From Gaiella occulta (GTDB lineage: Bacteria; Actinomycetota; Thermoleophilia; Gaiellales; Gaiellaceae), in assembly GCF_003351045.1 (NCBI RefSeq), contig NZ_QQZY01000010.1, positions 1 to 64,000 on the forward strand: 64,000 nt of DNA, given 5' to 3'. Every line of letters starts with the position of its first letter. Positions within the stretch are counted from its first letter, which is position 1. The notes beneath the pieces were generated by a model. The model ran no database searches. It was not told where the DNA came from and saw only the letters and a program-made list of their open reading frames with translations. Of the stretch, positions 38,024 through 45,485 are shown piece after piece. Both the position numbers and the translations under genes were made by a program.

Positions 38024-38247
38024 GCGTCCAGGAGTGGGACGTTGCGATGACGCCGAGGAAGAAGGGCGGCCCGGTCCAGGTGGTGATTCCGGCACCGATC
38101 GCCAGGTCGCTAGGGGAGCGAGGCTACAACCGCGCCAGGGTGAGGCTGACCGGCGAAGGCATCCTCTACATCCCTTACCGGAGGGATGGGGTCGCGGAAT
38201 CCTTGCGGTCGCGGAAGGTCGACCTGCCGGACTGGGGGTCGTCGTGA
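38020..38247 (+). CDS. AbrB/SpoVT-like small protein, 75 aa
   Basis: GTG 38020. VQVVIPAPIARSLGERGYNR ARVRLTGEGILYIPYR resembles the swapped-hairpin DNA-binding fold of AbrB proteins. Tentative. Confidence 0.5.
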   Translation: MSVQEWDVAMTPRKKGGPVQVVIPAPIARSLGERGYNRARVRLTGEGILYIPYRRDGVAESLRSRKVDLPDWGSS

Positions 38248-38537
38248 CCGCCCCGGTGAGGGTGACGCTCGAGCGCGAGCACCTGCAGGCGATCGGTAAC
38301 GCCCGCTACATGCTTGCGGTGCTCGAGCAACTCGGCCTCGACGTGCGGCGGACGATCGACGACCTGGACGAGATCGTGTCGGCGGCGCGGGCGGCAATGG
38401 AGCGGGTCGAGCGGCAGGAGTGGGTCGGCGCGAAAACCGACGAGCCCGGCCGATTCTGCTGCGGCGGCTACGTGTTCGCGTGGGACAGCGGGCAGCACTC
38501 CGTCCGCGTCGACCGGCTACCGAAGGAGGGAGCATGA
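38244..38537 (+). CDS. Helical early protein, 97 aa
   Basis: GTG 38244. LEREHLQAIGNARYMLAVLE QLGLDVRRTIDDLDEIV suggests a helical hairpin, then FCCGGYVFAWDSGQHSVRV. It directly precedes recT and is coupled to it. Confidence 0.55.
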   Translation: MTAPVRVTLEREHLQAIGNARYMLAVLEQLGLDVRRTIDDLDEIVSAARAAMERVERQEWVGAKTDEPGRFCCGGYVFAWDSGQHSVRVDRLPKEGA

Positions 38538-39352
38538 GCACAGCAGTGGCACGTCGCGATCCCGTCGCCGAGGTGTGTACGACGATCGCGTCCAAGGAGT
38601 TCGAGGCCAAGATCGTGCAGGCGCTTCCCGACGGGGTGACGCCCGCCCGGTTCGTCCGCACGACCCTCACGGCGATCCAGCAGAACCCGGACGTCGTGAA
38701 GGGCACACGGCAGTCGCTCTACAACGCCGTCATCCGCTGCGCCCAGGACGGATTGCTACCGGACGGGCGGGAGGCGGCGCTCGTCGTCTTCCGCGCGAAG
38801 GGCACCGACGTCGTGCAGTACCTGCCGATGATCGGCGGCCTGCGCAAGATCGCGGCCGAGTACGGCATCAAGATCGAGACGGCCGTCGTCTACGAGCGCG
38901 ACAAGTTCGAGTGGGAGCTCGGCTTCGAGCCGCGCGTCCTGCACGTGCCGCCGGCACTGGGCGAGGACCGCGGCGAGCCGATCGGCGCCTACGCGGTCGC
39001 GACGGACAAGCTCGGCCGCAAGTACGTGGAGGTGATGTCGCGGCAGGAGATCGAGGAGGTGCGCAAGGTGTCGCGCGCCGCCACCTCCGAGTACGGGCCG
39101 TGGGTGAAGTGGTGGGCGGAGATGGCGCGCAAGACGGTCGGGCGCAGGTTGTTCAAGCAGCTGCCGTTGCACGACCTCGACGAGCGCGGCGAGCGTGTGA
39201 TCTCAGCCTCCGACGCTGAGATTTCGTTTTCGCCGTCCGGGCTCGACAGCCTGCCGCATGTCGACCCGTCGGAGCCGGAAGAGGTGCTGACCGGCGACGT
39301 CATGGACGACGACGACGACGACGGCATCCCGTTTGGGGAGCCGGCGGCATGA
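38534..39352 (+). CDS. recT: RecT-family single-strand annealing protein
   Basis: 272 aa, ATG 38534 with AAGGAGGG upstream. FVRTTLTAIQQNPDV, SLYNAVIRCAQDGLLPDGRE, VQYLPMIGGLRKIAAEYGIK and SEYGPWVKWWAEMARKTVGR is the canonical RecT order. It anneals complementary single strands made by the exonuclease encoded immediately downstream, forming a phage recombination pair. The acidic C-terminus (DDDDDD) is common in single-strand DNA partners. Confidence 0.92.
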   Translation: MSTAVARRDPVAEVCTTIASKEFEAKIVQALPDGVTPARFVRTTLTAIQQNPDVVKGTRQSLYNAVIRCAQDGLLPDGREAALVVFRAKGTDVVQYLPMIGGLRKIAAEYGIKIETAVVYERDKFEWELGFEPRVLHVPPALGEDRGEPIGAYAVATDKLGRKYVEVMSRQEIEEVRKVSRAATSEYGPWVKWWAEMARKTVGRRLFKQLPLHDLDERGERVISASDAEISFSPSGLDSLPHVDPSEPEEVLTGDVMDDDDDDGIPFGEPAA

Positions 39353-40314
39353 AGACACTGACCGGCATCCGCCCGTCCTTGTGGGCGCGCTGCGTGACGG
39401 CCGCGATCCTGCAGGGGCGCGGCGAGCGGGAGGAGGAGCTGCCGCCCGAGACGTCCGAGTGGTTTTTCCGCGGCCAGGTGTTCGAGGAGATCGTGATGCG
39501 GCAGGTCGTAGCGCGCCACGGCCGCGACAACGTCGAGCGTCAGGTTGTGATCCCGATCGACGGGATCGGCGAGGGGCACGCGGACGGCTACCTGATCCCC
39601 GACCGCGCGCTGATCGAGGTGAAGTCGACGACCGCGCCGTACCCGAACTCGGACACGTTTTCGTTCGGCTGCCGCCAGCTGCGCATCTACGGCGCCTACC
39701 ACCCGGAGGCCGAGCAGGGGCACCTGTACATGCTCGACCCGAACCGCATGAAGCCGGCCGACATCTACACGGTGCGGCTGGCCGACGACGACCGCGAGCA
39801 GGTCGAGCAGGAGCGGCAGGCGATCGTCGCTGGTGTAGCGGGCGGCGACCTCGAGCCTCACGGGCACGAGTACCGGCCTTGCACGAAGCCGTCGCAGGCG
39901 CGCGGCCGCATGTGCCCGTTCGCGTCCGTGTGCTTCGCCGGTTGGCAGCCGCCTGCCGCCCGCGTCGTCTCGGAACCGGCCGCGCTCGGCGCTGCGGCAC
40001 GGCTGGCGGCCGTCAAGGGTGCGATCCGCTCGCACGAGCAGGAGATCAAGGCGCTCGAGGAGGAGAAGCGCGACGCCGAAGCTGTGCTGCTCGAGGTGAC
40101 GGAGCCGGGGGACAACACGATCGGCCCGTGGTCTGTGCGCCGCACGGACGTGCGGCGGTCGCCGTCGTTCTCGCTCAAGGCGGCGGAGGCGGCGGGTTTT
40201 CCGGTCGAGACGCTCGCCGAGTTCATGCGGCCCGGGGCCGCGTACACGACGTTCCGTGTCGGGCCCGCCGAGGAGGCAGGCGACGCCGACGTCGGAGAGG
40301 AGGCACCGTTCTGA
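39349..40314 (+). CDS. Cas4/RecB-like exonuclease partner of RecT
   Basis: 321 aa, ATG 39349 overlapping recT. GHADGYLIPDRALIEVKSTT provides the PD-(D/E)XK Asp and ExK residues. CTKPSQARGRMCPFASVCFA supplies three closely spaced Cys, and with a fourth upstream they could hold an iron-sulfur cluster as in Cas4/AddB. The C-terminal 110 residues (AVKGAIRSHEQEIKALEEEK) are an added coiled-coil plus an SSLK-like region. It should resect DNA ends for RecT. Confidence 0.8.
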   Translation: MKTLTGIRPSLWARCVTAAILQGRGEREEELPPETSEWFFRGQVFEEIVMRQVVARHGRDNVERQVVIPIDGIGEGHADGYLIPDRALIEVKSTTAPYPNSDTFSFGCRQLRIYGAYHPEAEQGHLYMLDPNRMKPADIYTVRLADDDREQVEQERQAIVAGVAGGDLEPHGHEYRPCTKPSQARGRMCPFASVCFAGWQPPAARVVSEPAALGAAARLAAVKGAIRSHEQEIKALEEEKRDAEAVLLEVTEPGDNTIGPWSVRRTDVRRSPSFSLKAAEAAGFPVETLAEFMRPGAAYTTFRVGPAEEAGDADVGEEAPF

Positions 40315-40442
40315 TGGCCGATCGCACGAGGGGCGGCCGCAAGCGTCCGCTCACGAGGCTGGAGTTGCGCCGCCGCCAGTGGGACGCGATGCCCGCCGAG
40401 AAGCAGAAGGGCACGAAGCGCCCGGGGTCGCACAAGCGATGA
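40314..40442 (+). CDS. Very basic small protein, 42 aa
   Basis: ATG 40314 in a TGATG overlap. RTRGGRKRPLTRLELRRRQW DAMPAEKQKGTKRPG; unknown nucleic-acid-related role likely. Confidence 0.5.
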   Translation: MADRTRGGRKRPLTRLELRRRQWDAMPAEKQKGTKRPGSHKR

Positions 40443-40452
40443 GGAGGACGAG

Positions 40453-40935
40453 ATGAGCGGATACCCGGAAGGGTCTGCGCTGCGAGTGTGGGAGGAGGAC
40501 GGCGTCACGATGAGCGTCGTCCGCCACAGCAGGATGGGACATCTTTGCGGCTACGCGCGCTTCCCGCGCCGGCCGGTCGCAGAGGACGGGTACGACGGCA
40601 TCCTGACGTTCGTGCCCGTGCACGGCGGCATCACGTACGCGAGGGAGGACACGGACGGCTCGATGGTGTACGGGTTCGACTGCTCGCACTACGGCGACTG
40701 GACAGATTCCGATCGCAGCGGCCGCGTGTGGGAGGAGGACGAGGTGGCCGAGGAGACGCGCCGGATGGCGCGCGGCATCAAGGCCGCCGTCGCGTTCGAG
40801 CAGCCGTACCTGTGGGCGGCGACGCCGGAGGAGCGGGCGTCCGTCCTCGACGACTACCACGAGTCGCTCGGCGAGCCCGTCGACATCAGCGACAACTTCG
40901 GCGCGGCGATCAAGCTCATCGGGGGCCTGAGGTGA
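40453..40935 (+). CDS. Early hypothetical protein, 160 aa
   Basis: ATG 40453 with a GAGGAC stretch upstream. LTFVPVHGGITYAREDTDGS, then FDCSHYGD and EETRRMARGIKAAVAFEQPY resemble conserved actinophage early proteins of unknown function. It is followed by a chain of tiny coupled genes. Confidence 0.65.
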   Translation: MSGYPEGSALRVWEEDGVTMSVVRHSRMGHLCGYARFPRRPVAEDGYDGILTFVPVHGGITYAREDTDGSMVYGFDCSHYGDWTDSDRSGRVWEEDEVAEETRRMARGIKAAVAFEQPYLWAATPEERASVLDDYHESLGEPVDISDNFGAAIKLIGGLR

Positions 40936-41174
40936 CCGGCTGGCGGCGTGAGATCGCGGACGTGCAGTCCGAGTTGGACGCTGAGGCCGAGTGGGTGCGC
41001 CGGTCGGAGTGGGCGGAGTTGGACGGCCGCGTGACTGACAGGGCGGAGTGGCAGGCGAGCCTGGAGCGCCGGCGCGCCCGGGTGCGCGAGCTGGAGGCAC
41101 GCCGGGACGAGCTGATCGCGCGGGAGGAGTCGGAGGCGGAGCTTGGCGGTCGGTGGGGAGGCGAGGCGGCGTGA
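40932..41174 (+). CDS. Coiled-coil protein ending -GGEAA, 80 aa
   Basis: GTG 40932. Nearly all heptad-like (EIADVQSELDAEAEWVRRSE; ERRRARVRELEARRDELIAR). The C-terminus GGEAA is encoded by the shared junction cassette. Confidence 0.6.
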   Translation: MTGWRREIADVQSELDAEAEWVRRSEWAELDGRVTDRAEWQASLERRRARVRELEARRDELIAREESEAELGGRWGGEAA

Positions 41175-41389
41175 CGATCGAGATCATCGACCGGTATGTG
41201 CCGCTCTATGGCTACACGCACGACGATGCCAAGTGCGAGCTGGAGCGGCTGCGAAGGCAGTACTGGGGAGACGCTCGCGTGCTCGTGGTCGGGATGGTCG
41301 AGACGAGATCGCCCGGGCACAGAACGCCACGCACGACCGCTAAATGGTGCGCCCTGATCCGAGAGGCCAAGGGAGGCGAGGCGGCGTGA
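41171..41389 (+). CDS. Small protein ending -GGEAA, 72 aa
   Basis: GTG 41171 within the junction cassette. IEIIDRYVPLYGYTHDDAKC then ARVLVVGMVETRS and WCALIREAK. Not recognised. Confidence 0.55.
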   Translation: MTIEIIDRYVPLYGYTHDDAKCELERLRRQYWGDARVLVVGMVETRSPGHRTPRTTAKWCALIREAKGGEAA

Positions 41390-41682
41390 GCGATTTCGAC
41401 ACGGTTGCGAATGAGCTTGGTCGGCGTGGAGTGGAGTGGGCGCATCTAGCGCTGGAACGGATCGAGGCCCGTCTCGCCGAGGCGGAGCGCGAGCGGGACG
41501 AGTTGCGGGAGGCGCTGGCCGCTGTAAAGGCTGTGATGCTCGACGCGCAGCACACGTATGGGTATGTCGGCGAGGACGGTGCGCCGTTCGGGCCGATGAT
41601 GGTGGAGAGGGACGCACTTCTTGCCGCTCTCGGGATCGATCACGCTGCCCTGTGTGCTCAAAGAGGAGGCGAGGCGGCGTGA
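41386..41682 (+). CDS. Coiled-coil protein ending -GGEAA, 98 aa
   Basis: GTG 41386 within the junction cassette. WAHLALERIEARLAEAERER DELREALAAVKAVM is a coiled-coil; then DAQHTYGYVGEDGAPFGPMM. Confidence 0.6.
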   Translation: MSDFDTVANELGRRGVEWAHLALERIEARLAEAERERDELREALAAVKAVMLDAQHTYGYVGEDGAPFGPMMVERDALLAALGIDHAALCAQRGGEAA

Positions 41683-41933
41683 GCGCGGCCGAGCATCCAC
41701 GGCCGTGGAAGACTCCGGTGCCCGGCGGATGGGTCTCGACGATCTACCGGGAGTCGTCTGCACGGGTGGAGTCCCCGCCCTGGTACTTCGAGACGATGGC
41801 GTTCCTGGACGATGGCATCGCGTGGGAATCGGCGGCGAGACGCGAGCAGGAGGCTCGTCGTCAGCACGATCTCGCCGTCAGATGGTTCTCACGCGCTGCT
41901 CTGTCTCCTGGCCGGGGAGGCGAGGCGGCGTGA
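41679..41933 (+). CDS. Small protein ending -GGEAA, 84 aa
   Basis: GTG 41679 within the junction cassette. RPWKTPVPGGWVSTIYRESS, then MAFLDDGIAWESAARREQEA. Not recognised. Confidence 0.55.
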   Translation: MSAAEHPRPWKTPVPGGWVSTIYRESSARVESPPWYFETMAFLDDGIAWESAARREQEARRQHDLAVRWFSRAALSPGRGGEAA

Positions 41934-42121
41934 GCACCGAACGGATTGAGGTCTTTACCGCGAGCGGGAGGGACAAATACGAGGGGCCAGACTGGACGTG
42001 GCGTGACAACGACAACTTTCTGTTGGTCTGCAATAGGCGCACAGGGGTGGTCGTGAGATACCCGTGGTCGTCGGTGGAAAGTGTGTGTAGCTACCCGAGC
42101 GCTGGGGGAGGCGAGGCGTGA
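41930..42121 (+). CDS. Small protein ending -GGGEA, 63 aa
   Basis: GTG 41930 within the junction cassette. TERIEVFTASGRDKYEGPDW TWRDNDNFLLV. A short beta-rich protein. Its stop overlaps the integrase GTG in a cassette shortened by 3 nt. Confidence 0.55.
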   Translation: MSTERIEVFTASGRDKYEGPDWTWRDNDNFLLVCNRRTGVVVRYPWSSVESVCSYPSAGGGEA

Positions 42122-43143
42122 GCGCCGCCGCTGTCGAGTTGACTCACGAGCAGCTCGCACCCATCATCAGGGCAGCCTTGAAGGACAAGCGCTATCGCGC
42201 GACCTCCCTCGGCGCCCTCGTTGGGAGGTACTGCCGCTGGTTCCGAAACGAGAAGGGGGCGTCAGACGAAAGCGTGCGCGACTACGAGTCCGTCCTCGCG
42301 CGCATGGCCCTCACGCTCGGCGACAAGCAGCCCACAGACATCACGATCGAAGACCTACGCGACGTCATCGACCTCTGGGCGATGCGCGAAGCCGCGACAC
42401 GCGCGAAGATCACTTCCGTCATCCGATCGTTCTGGGAATGGGCGGAAGACGAAGGACACGTCACCGACTCGCCCGCCCGGAAGCTGAGGCGCCCGAAGAA
42501 GCCCCGCAAGGCCGCCCGCATGCTCCCGATCTCCGTCGACGCGCGGCTCATCGCTGCAACTACGACCGCGCGCGACCGGCTCGCCCTCCTCGTCCTGCTC
42601 GACTGCGGCGTCCGCCGGCGCGAGCTTGGCGGCATCCGCGTGCGCGATCTCGACCTCGCCAGGCGCAACCTCATCGTCTACGGCAAGGGCGCGAAGGAAC
42701 GGACGATCCCGATTCGCGGACGGATCGTGCTCGCAGCCGAGGAGTACCTACTCGACGACCTCGCCTTCGTCGGCCGCAGGCCCGAACCCGACGACTACCT
42801 GCTGTACCCGGAGAAGCGAACTCCTGCAGGGCAGATCTACTGGGCGAACCCGAAGCACCCGTGCGCGATGAACACCGTGCATCGCTGGTGGTACCGCATG
42901 CTAAGGCAGGCAGGTCTCGTCGGCGCGGGAGTCACGTCGGGCATGAACATGCACCGCGCCCGCCACACGTTCGCGCAGGACGTCCGCCGCGCTTACCCGG
43001 ACATGGGCACGGTGCAGCAACTCCTCGGCCACGCTGACCCGTCGACCACGATCGCGCTGTATGGCAACTACTCGCCTGAGGATATGGAGCGCGCGATGGA
43101 CGCGTTCGCCAGGTCGCTGCGCGCTAAGGAGGAGTCCGAGTAA
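42118..43143 (+). CDS. int: Tyrosine-family integrase
   Basis: 341 aa, GTG 42118. N-terminal SAM-like core-binding domain (residues 1-125) and catalytic domain with R166 (GVRRREL), K190/K193 (YGKGAKER), H279-x-x-R282 (MHRARHTFA), H305 (LLGHADPSTT) and the nucleophile Y315 (IALYGNYS). All catalytic residues are present. It lies 43 nt from attR and recombines attP with the ssrA 3' end. Confidence 0.95.
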   Translation: MSAAAVELTHEQLAPIIRAALKDKRYRATSLGALVGRYCRWFRNEKGASDESVRDYESVLARMALTLGDKQPTDITIEDLRDVIDLWAMREAATRAKITSVIRSFWEWAEDEGHVTDSPARKLRRPKKPRKAARMLPISVDARLIAATTTARDRLALLVLLDCGVRRRELGGIRVRDLDLARRNLIVYGKGAKERTIPIRGRIVLAAEEYLLDDLAFVGRRPEPDDYLLYPEKRTPAGQIYWANPKHPCAMNTVHRWWYRMLRQAGLVGAGVTSGMNMHRARHTFAQDVRRAYPDMGTVQQLLGHADPSTTIALYGNYSPEDMERAMDAFARSLRAKEESE

Positions 43144-43186
43144 GTGTTCCTCCGGCGACATTCCCGATACCGCTATTTCAAGCCGA

Positions 43187-43215
43187 TGATGGAGGCGGCG
43201 GGAATCGAACCCGCG
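43187..43215. repeat. attR, 29-bp core within the ssrA 3' end
   Basis: Identical to 1146-1174. The first three bases lie just beyond the mature tmRNA 3' end and the remainder encodes the acceptor 3' strand and T-arm, so recombination restores a full tmRNA gene. Confidence 0.95.
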
Positions 43216-43553
43216 TCCGCGGACGCACCGGACAGAGCTTCTACGAGCGTAGTCCGCGCTTGCATCTCGCCCGGCGGCCGGTGGCGGACTCCCTACCGAC
43301 GGGCCAGCCATCCTTTGCCGTCGCGCCTTGGGCGATTGGCACTCCCGCCGCGCCGAGCCCGATCGTTGGCGCCCCGGCCCTGGCCTCGGGCCCAGCCAGG
43401 CGGGACGTCGCCTTACCTAGTCAGTGACTAGGCGGCGAGTGCGAGATCGTTCTTCGCACTTGCGTTTGTTCCCGGTGGATTAACGAGGCCGACCGGGGAC
43501 CTCGACTCGCAGCTCTGCCGGAGAACCGACCACGTCGAAACCAGGTCGCCCCC
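43190..43553 (-). ncRNA. ssrA: Transfer-messenger RNA (tmRNA)
   Basis: 364 nt. The 5' end GGGGGCGACCTGGTTTCGAC (from 43553) pairs with the 3' end CGCCTCC-A (43190), giving a 7-bp acceptor with one G-T pair; CCA is not encoded. The T-arm is GCGGGTTCGATTCCCGC. The tag frame runs N-A-S-A-K-N-D-L-A-L-A-A with TAG at 43430-43428; the most likely resume codon is GCA at 43463-43461, giving ASAKNDLALAA. A palindrome CCTAGTCA-G-TGACTAGG spans the stop. A possible -10 TACGAT lies at 43578-43573. It rescues stalled ribosomes with SmpB (49458-49922). Confidence 0.95.
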
Positions 43554-43657
43554 GTATGTCATGTTCCCCCGCATCGTAGCGGCCGCGCGCCCCGGGCGAG
43601 ACAAGCGCTCGACGTGGAAGTATCGTGGAAGCGGGAGCGACTTCGTGGGAGGGACGC

Positions 43658-44596
43658 ATGGCGCACGTCACGGCCGCACCGTACGAGAACCTGATCACCC
43701 TGCGTGACCGCGTGCGCGAAGAGATCGGCAAGGTCGTCGTCGGGCAGGGCGACGCCGTCGAGCTGCTTCTCGTCGCGGCGCTCGCCCGCGGCCACGTGCT
43801 CATCGAGGGCCCGCCCGGCAGCGCCAAGACCCTCCTCGGACGCGCCGTCGCGTACGTGCTCGGCTCGTCGTTCAAGCGCATCCAGTTCACGCCGGACACG
43901 GCGCCGGACGAGATCACCGGCTTCTACGTCACGAAGATGGGCGAGCGGAGGTTCATGCCCGGCGCCGTGTTCGCGAACATCCTGCTCGCCGACGAGATCA
44001 ACCGCACGCCGCCGCGCACCCAGGCCGCGCTGCTCGAGGCGATGCAGGAGAAGACGGTCACCGTGGAAGGGCACAGCCACCGGCTGCCCGACCCCTTCCT
44101 CGTCATCGCGACGCAGAATCCGTTCGAGCACGAGGGGATCTTCCCCCTGCCCGAGTCCCAGCTCGACCGCTTCCTGTTCAAGATCGACCTCGACTACTGC
44201 GATCCCGAGAGCGAGCTCGAGATGCTGCGGCTGCCGCACACGGGCGTGACGCCGGACATGCTCGGCGAGCTGCAGCCGCTGCTCGGCGTCGTCAGCCTCG
44301 ACAGGGCGCGCCGCGAGCTCGACGCGACCGTCGTGCCCGAGACGGTCGCCCGCGCCGTCGTCACCCTCGTGCGCAACACGCGCGCGCACCCGGGCGTCGA
44401 GCTCGGCGCGAGCTCCCGCGCCGCGATCCACCTCCTCAGCGCGGCGAAGGCGCGCGCGCGGCTCGACGGTCGCGACCACGTCGAGCGCGACGACGTGCGC
44501 GCGGTCGCCCCGCATGTCCTGCGGCACCGGCTCATCTGCCGCGAGGGCACGACGCCGGACGAGGTGCTCGCCGCCGCCCTCACGGCGCAGGGCTGA
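43658..44596 (+). CDS. MoxR-family AAA+ ATPase
   Basis: 312 aa, ATG 43658 with GGGAGGGA upstream (GTG 43625 is an alternative). Walker A GPPGSAKT, Walker B ILLADEINRTPP, sensor 1 IATQNPFEHEGIFPLPESQL DRF are typical MoxR. These chaperone-like ATPases mature metalloenzymes; the neighbouring molybdenum hydroxylase genes on the other strand could be clients (CoxD is related), though the genes converge rather than form one operon. Confidence 0.9.
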   Translation: MAHVTAAPYENLITLRDRVREEIGKVVVGQGDAVELLLVAALARGHVLIEGPPGSAKTLLGRAVAYVLGSSFKRIQFTPDTAPDEITGFYVTKMGERRFMPGAVFANILLADEINRTPPRTQAALLEAMQEKTVTVEGHSHRLPDPFLVIATQNPFEHEGIFPLPESQLDRFLFKIDLDYCDPESELEMLRLPHTGVTPDMLGELQPLLGVVSLDRARRELDATVVPETVARAVVTLVRNTRAHPGVELGASSRAAIHLLSAAKARARLDGRDHVERDDVRAVAPHVLRHRLICREGTTPDEVLAAALTAQG

Positions 44597-44602
44597 AGGG
44601 CC

Positions 44603-44622
44603 GGGCGCCGCGGCGCGCGCCC
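44603..44622. terminator. Hairpin between convergent genes
   Basis: GGGCGC (44603-44608) can pair with GCGCCC (44617-44622) between the moxR end and the coxM-like end. Weak evidence. Confidence 0.3.
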
Positions 44623-44639
44623 GACCCTCGCCGTCTCCC

Positions 44640-45485
44640 TCAGCGCGAGAGCGCCTCGTCGAGCGCCCGCCGCGTCAGCACCCGCGCCAGGTGCCCGCGG
44701 AACTCCGCGCTCGCCGCCGTGTCGCTCGACGGTGCCGTGCCCTCGGCGGCATGCGCCGCCGCCTCGGCCGGCGACGCCCCCGCAGCGAGCGCGTCCTCGA
44801 CCGCCTGCGCGCGAACGGGCGTCCCGCCCATGTTCGTGAGCGCCACCGACGCGCCCACGACGTCGCCGCCGTTGCGGTACACGAGAGCCGCCACGCCCAC
44901 CGTCGCCCAGTCCTGCGCGCGCCGCCGGAGCTTCAGGTACGACCAGCCGGTCGCGTCGCCGAGCTTCGGCACGCGAACCTCGACGAGCATGTGCCCCGGT
45001 GCCGACGCCGCCGTCTCGAACACGCCGGCGAAGAACGCGGACGCCGGCACCGTGCGCTCGCCGTCCGGCCCGCGGACGACCATCTCGGCTCCCAGCGCGA
45101 GCATCACGGCGGGCAGGTCGGACGCCGGGTCGCCGTGTGCGAGCGAGCCGCCTATCGTGCCACGGTGGCGCACCTGGGGGTCGCCGATCATGCCGGCCGT
45201 GGTCGAGACGATCGGGCAGTGCTCTTGCAGCAGCGGATCGTCCCGCACCGCCTTGTGCCGCGTGAGCGCGCCGATCGCGAGCTGCGTCCCCGCGTCCCGC
45301 ACGTAGGAGAGGCCGGACAGCCTGCCGATGTCGACGAGCTGCGACGGCCGTGCGATGCGGAGCTTCAGCGCCGGCACGAGCGAGTGCCCGCCGGCGATCA
45401 GCTTCGCCTCCGCGTCGGAGCCGAGCAGCCGCAGCGCGTGCTCGACGCTCTCCGCCACCTCGTAGTCGAACGATGCCGGTATCAC
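44640..45485 (-). CDS. coxM: CO-dehydrogenase-type FAD subunit (CoxM-like)
   Basis: 281 aa, GTG at 45485 overlapping the large-subunit stop. LIAGGHSLVPALKLR and HRGTIGGSLAHGDPASDLPA are the two FAD-binding motifs of the molybdenum hydroxylase medium subunit; the C-terminal part (VRVPKLGDATGWSYLKLRRR) fits. Transfers electrons from the iron-sulfur subunit to FAD and on to an acceptor. Confidence 0.9.
   Translation of the reverse strand: MIPASFDYEVAESVEHALRLLGSDAEAKLIAGGHSLVPALKLRIARPSQLVDIGRLSGLSYVRDAGTQLAIGALTRHKAVRDDPLLQEHCPIVSTTAGMIGDPQVRHRGTIGGSLAHGDPASDLPAVMLALGAEMVVRGPDGERTVPASAFFAGVFETAASAPGHMLVEVRVPKLGDATGWSYLKLRRRAQDWATVGVAALVYRNGGDVVGASVALTNMGGTPVRAQAVEDALAAGASPAEAAAHAAEGTAPSSDTAASAEFRGHLARVLTRRALDEALSR

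Larger units (their letters stand above)
41155..42124 (+). repeat. Five near-identical stop/start junction cassettes
   Basis: GGAGGCGAGGCGGCGTGA recurs at the ends of four neighbouring genes (around 41157, 41372, 41665 and 41916), and a copy lacking one GCG ends at about 42122. Each copy encodes a GGEAA-type C-terminus, holds the GGAGG ribosome-binding site of the next gene and ends in the GTGA overlap. Confidence 0.75.
1146..43215. mobile_element. Complete siphovirus-type prophage integrated at the ssrA 3' end
   Basis: The element is bounded by identical 29-bp repeats (1146-1174 and 43187-43215). It carries modules in standard phage order: regulators and replication, small and large terminase, portal, head morphogenesis, protease/scaffold, capsid, connector, tail tube, tail chaperones, tape measure, minor tail proteins, endolysin, holin, repressor/Cro, RecT/exonuclease, integrase. 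The integrase (42118-43143) abuts attR. I see no inactivating lesion in an essential gene, so it looks intact. The tape measure of 1074 aa predicts a long flexible tail (about 0.15 nm per residue gives up to roughly 160 nm). Confidence 0.95.
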
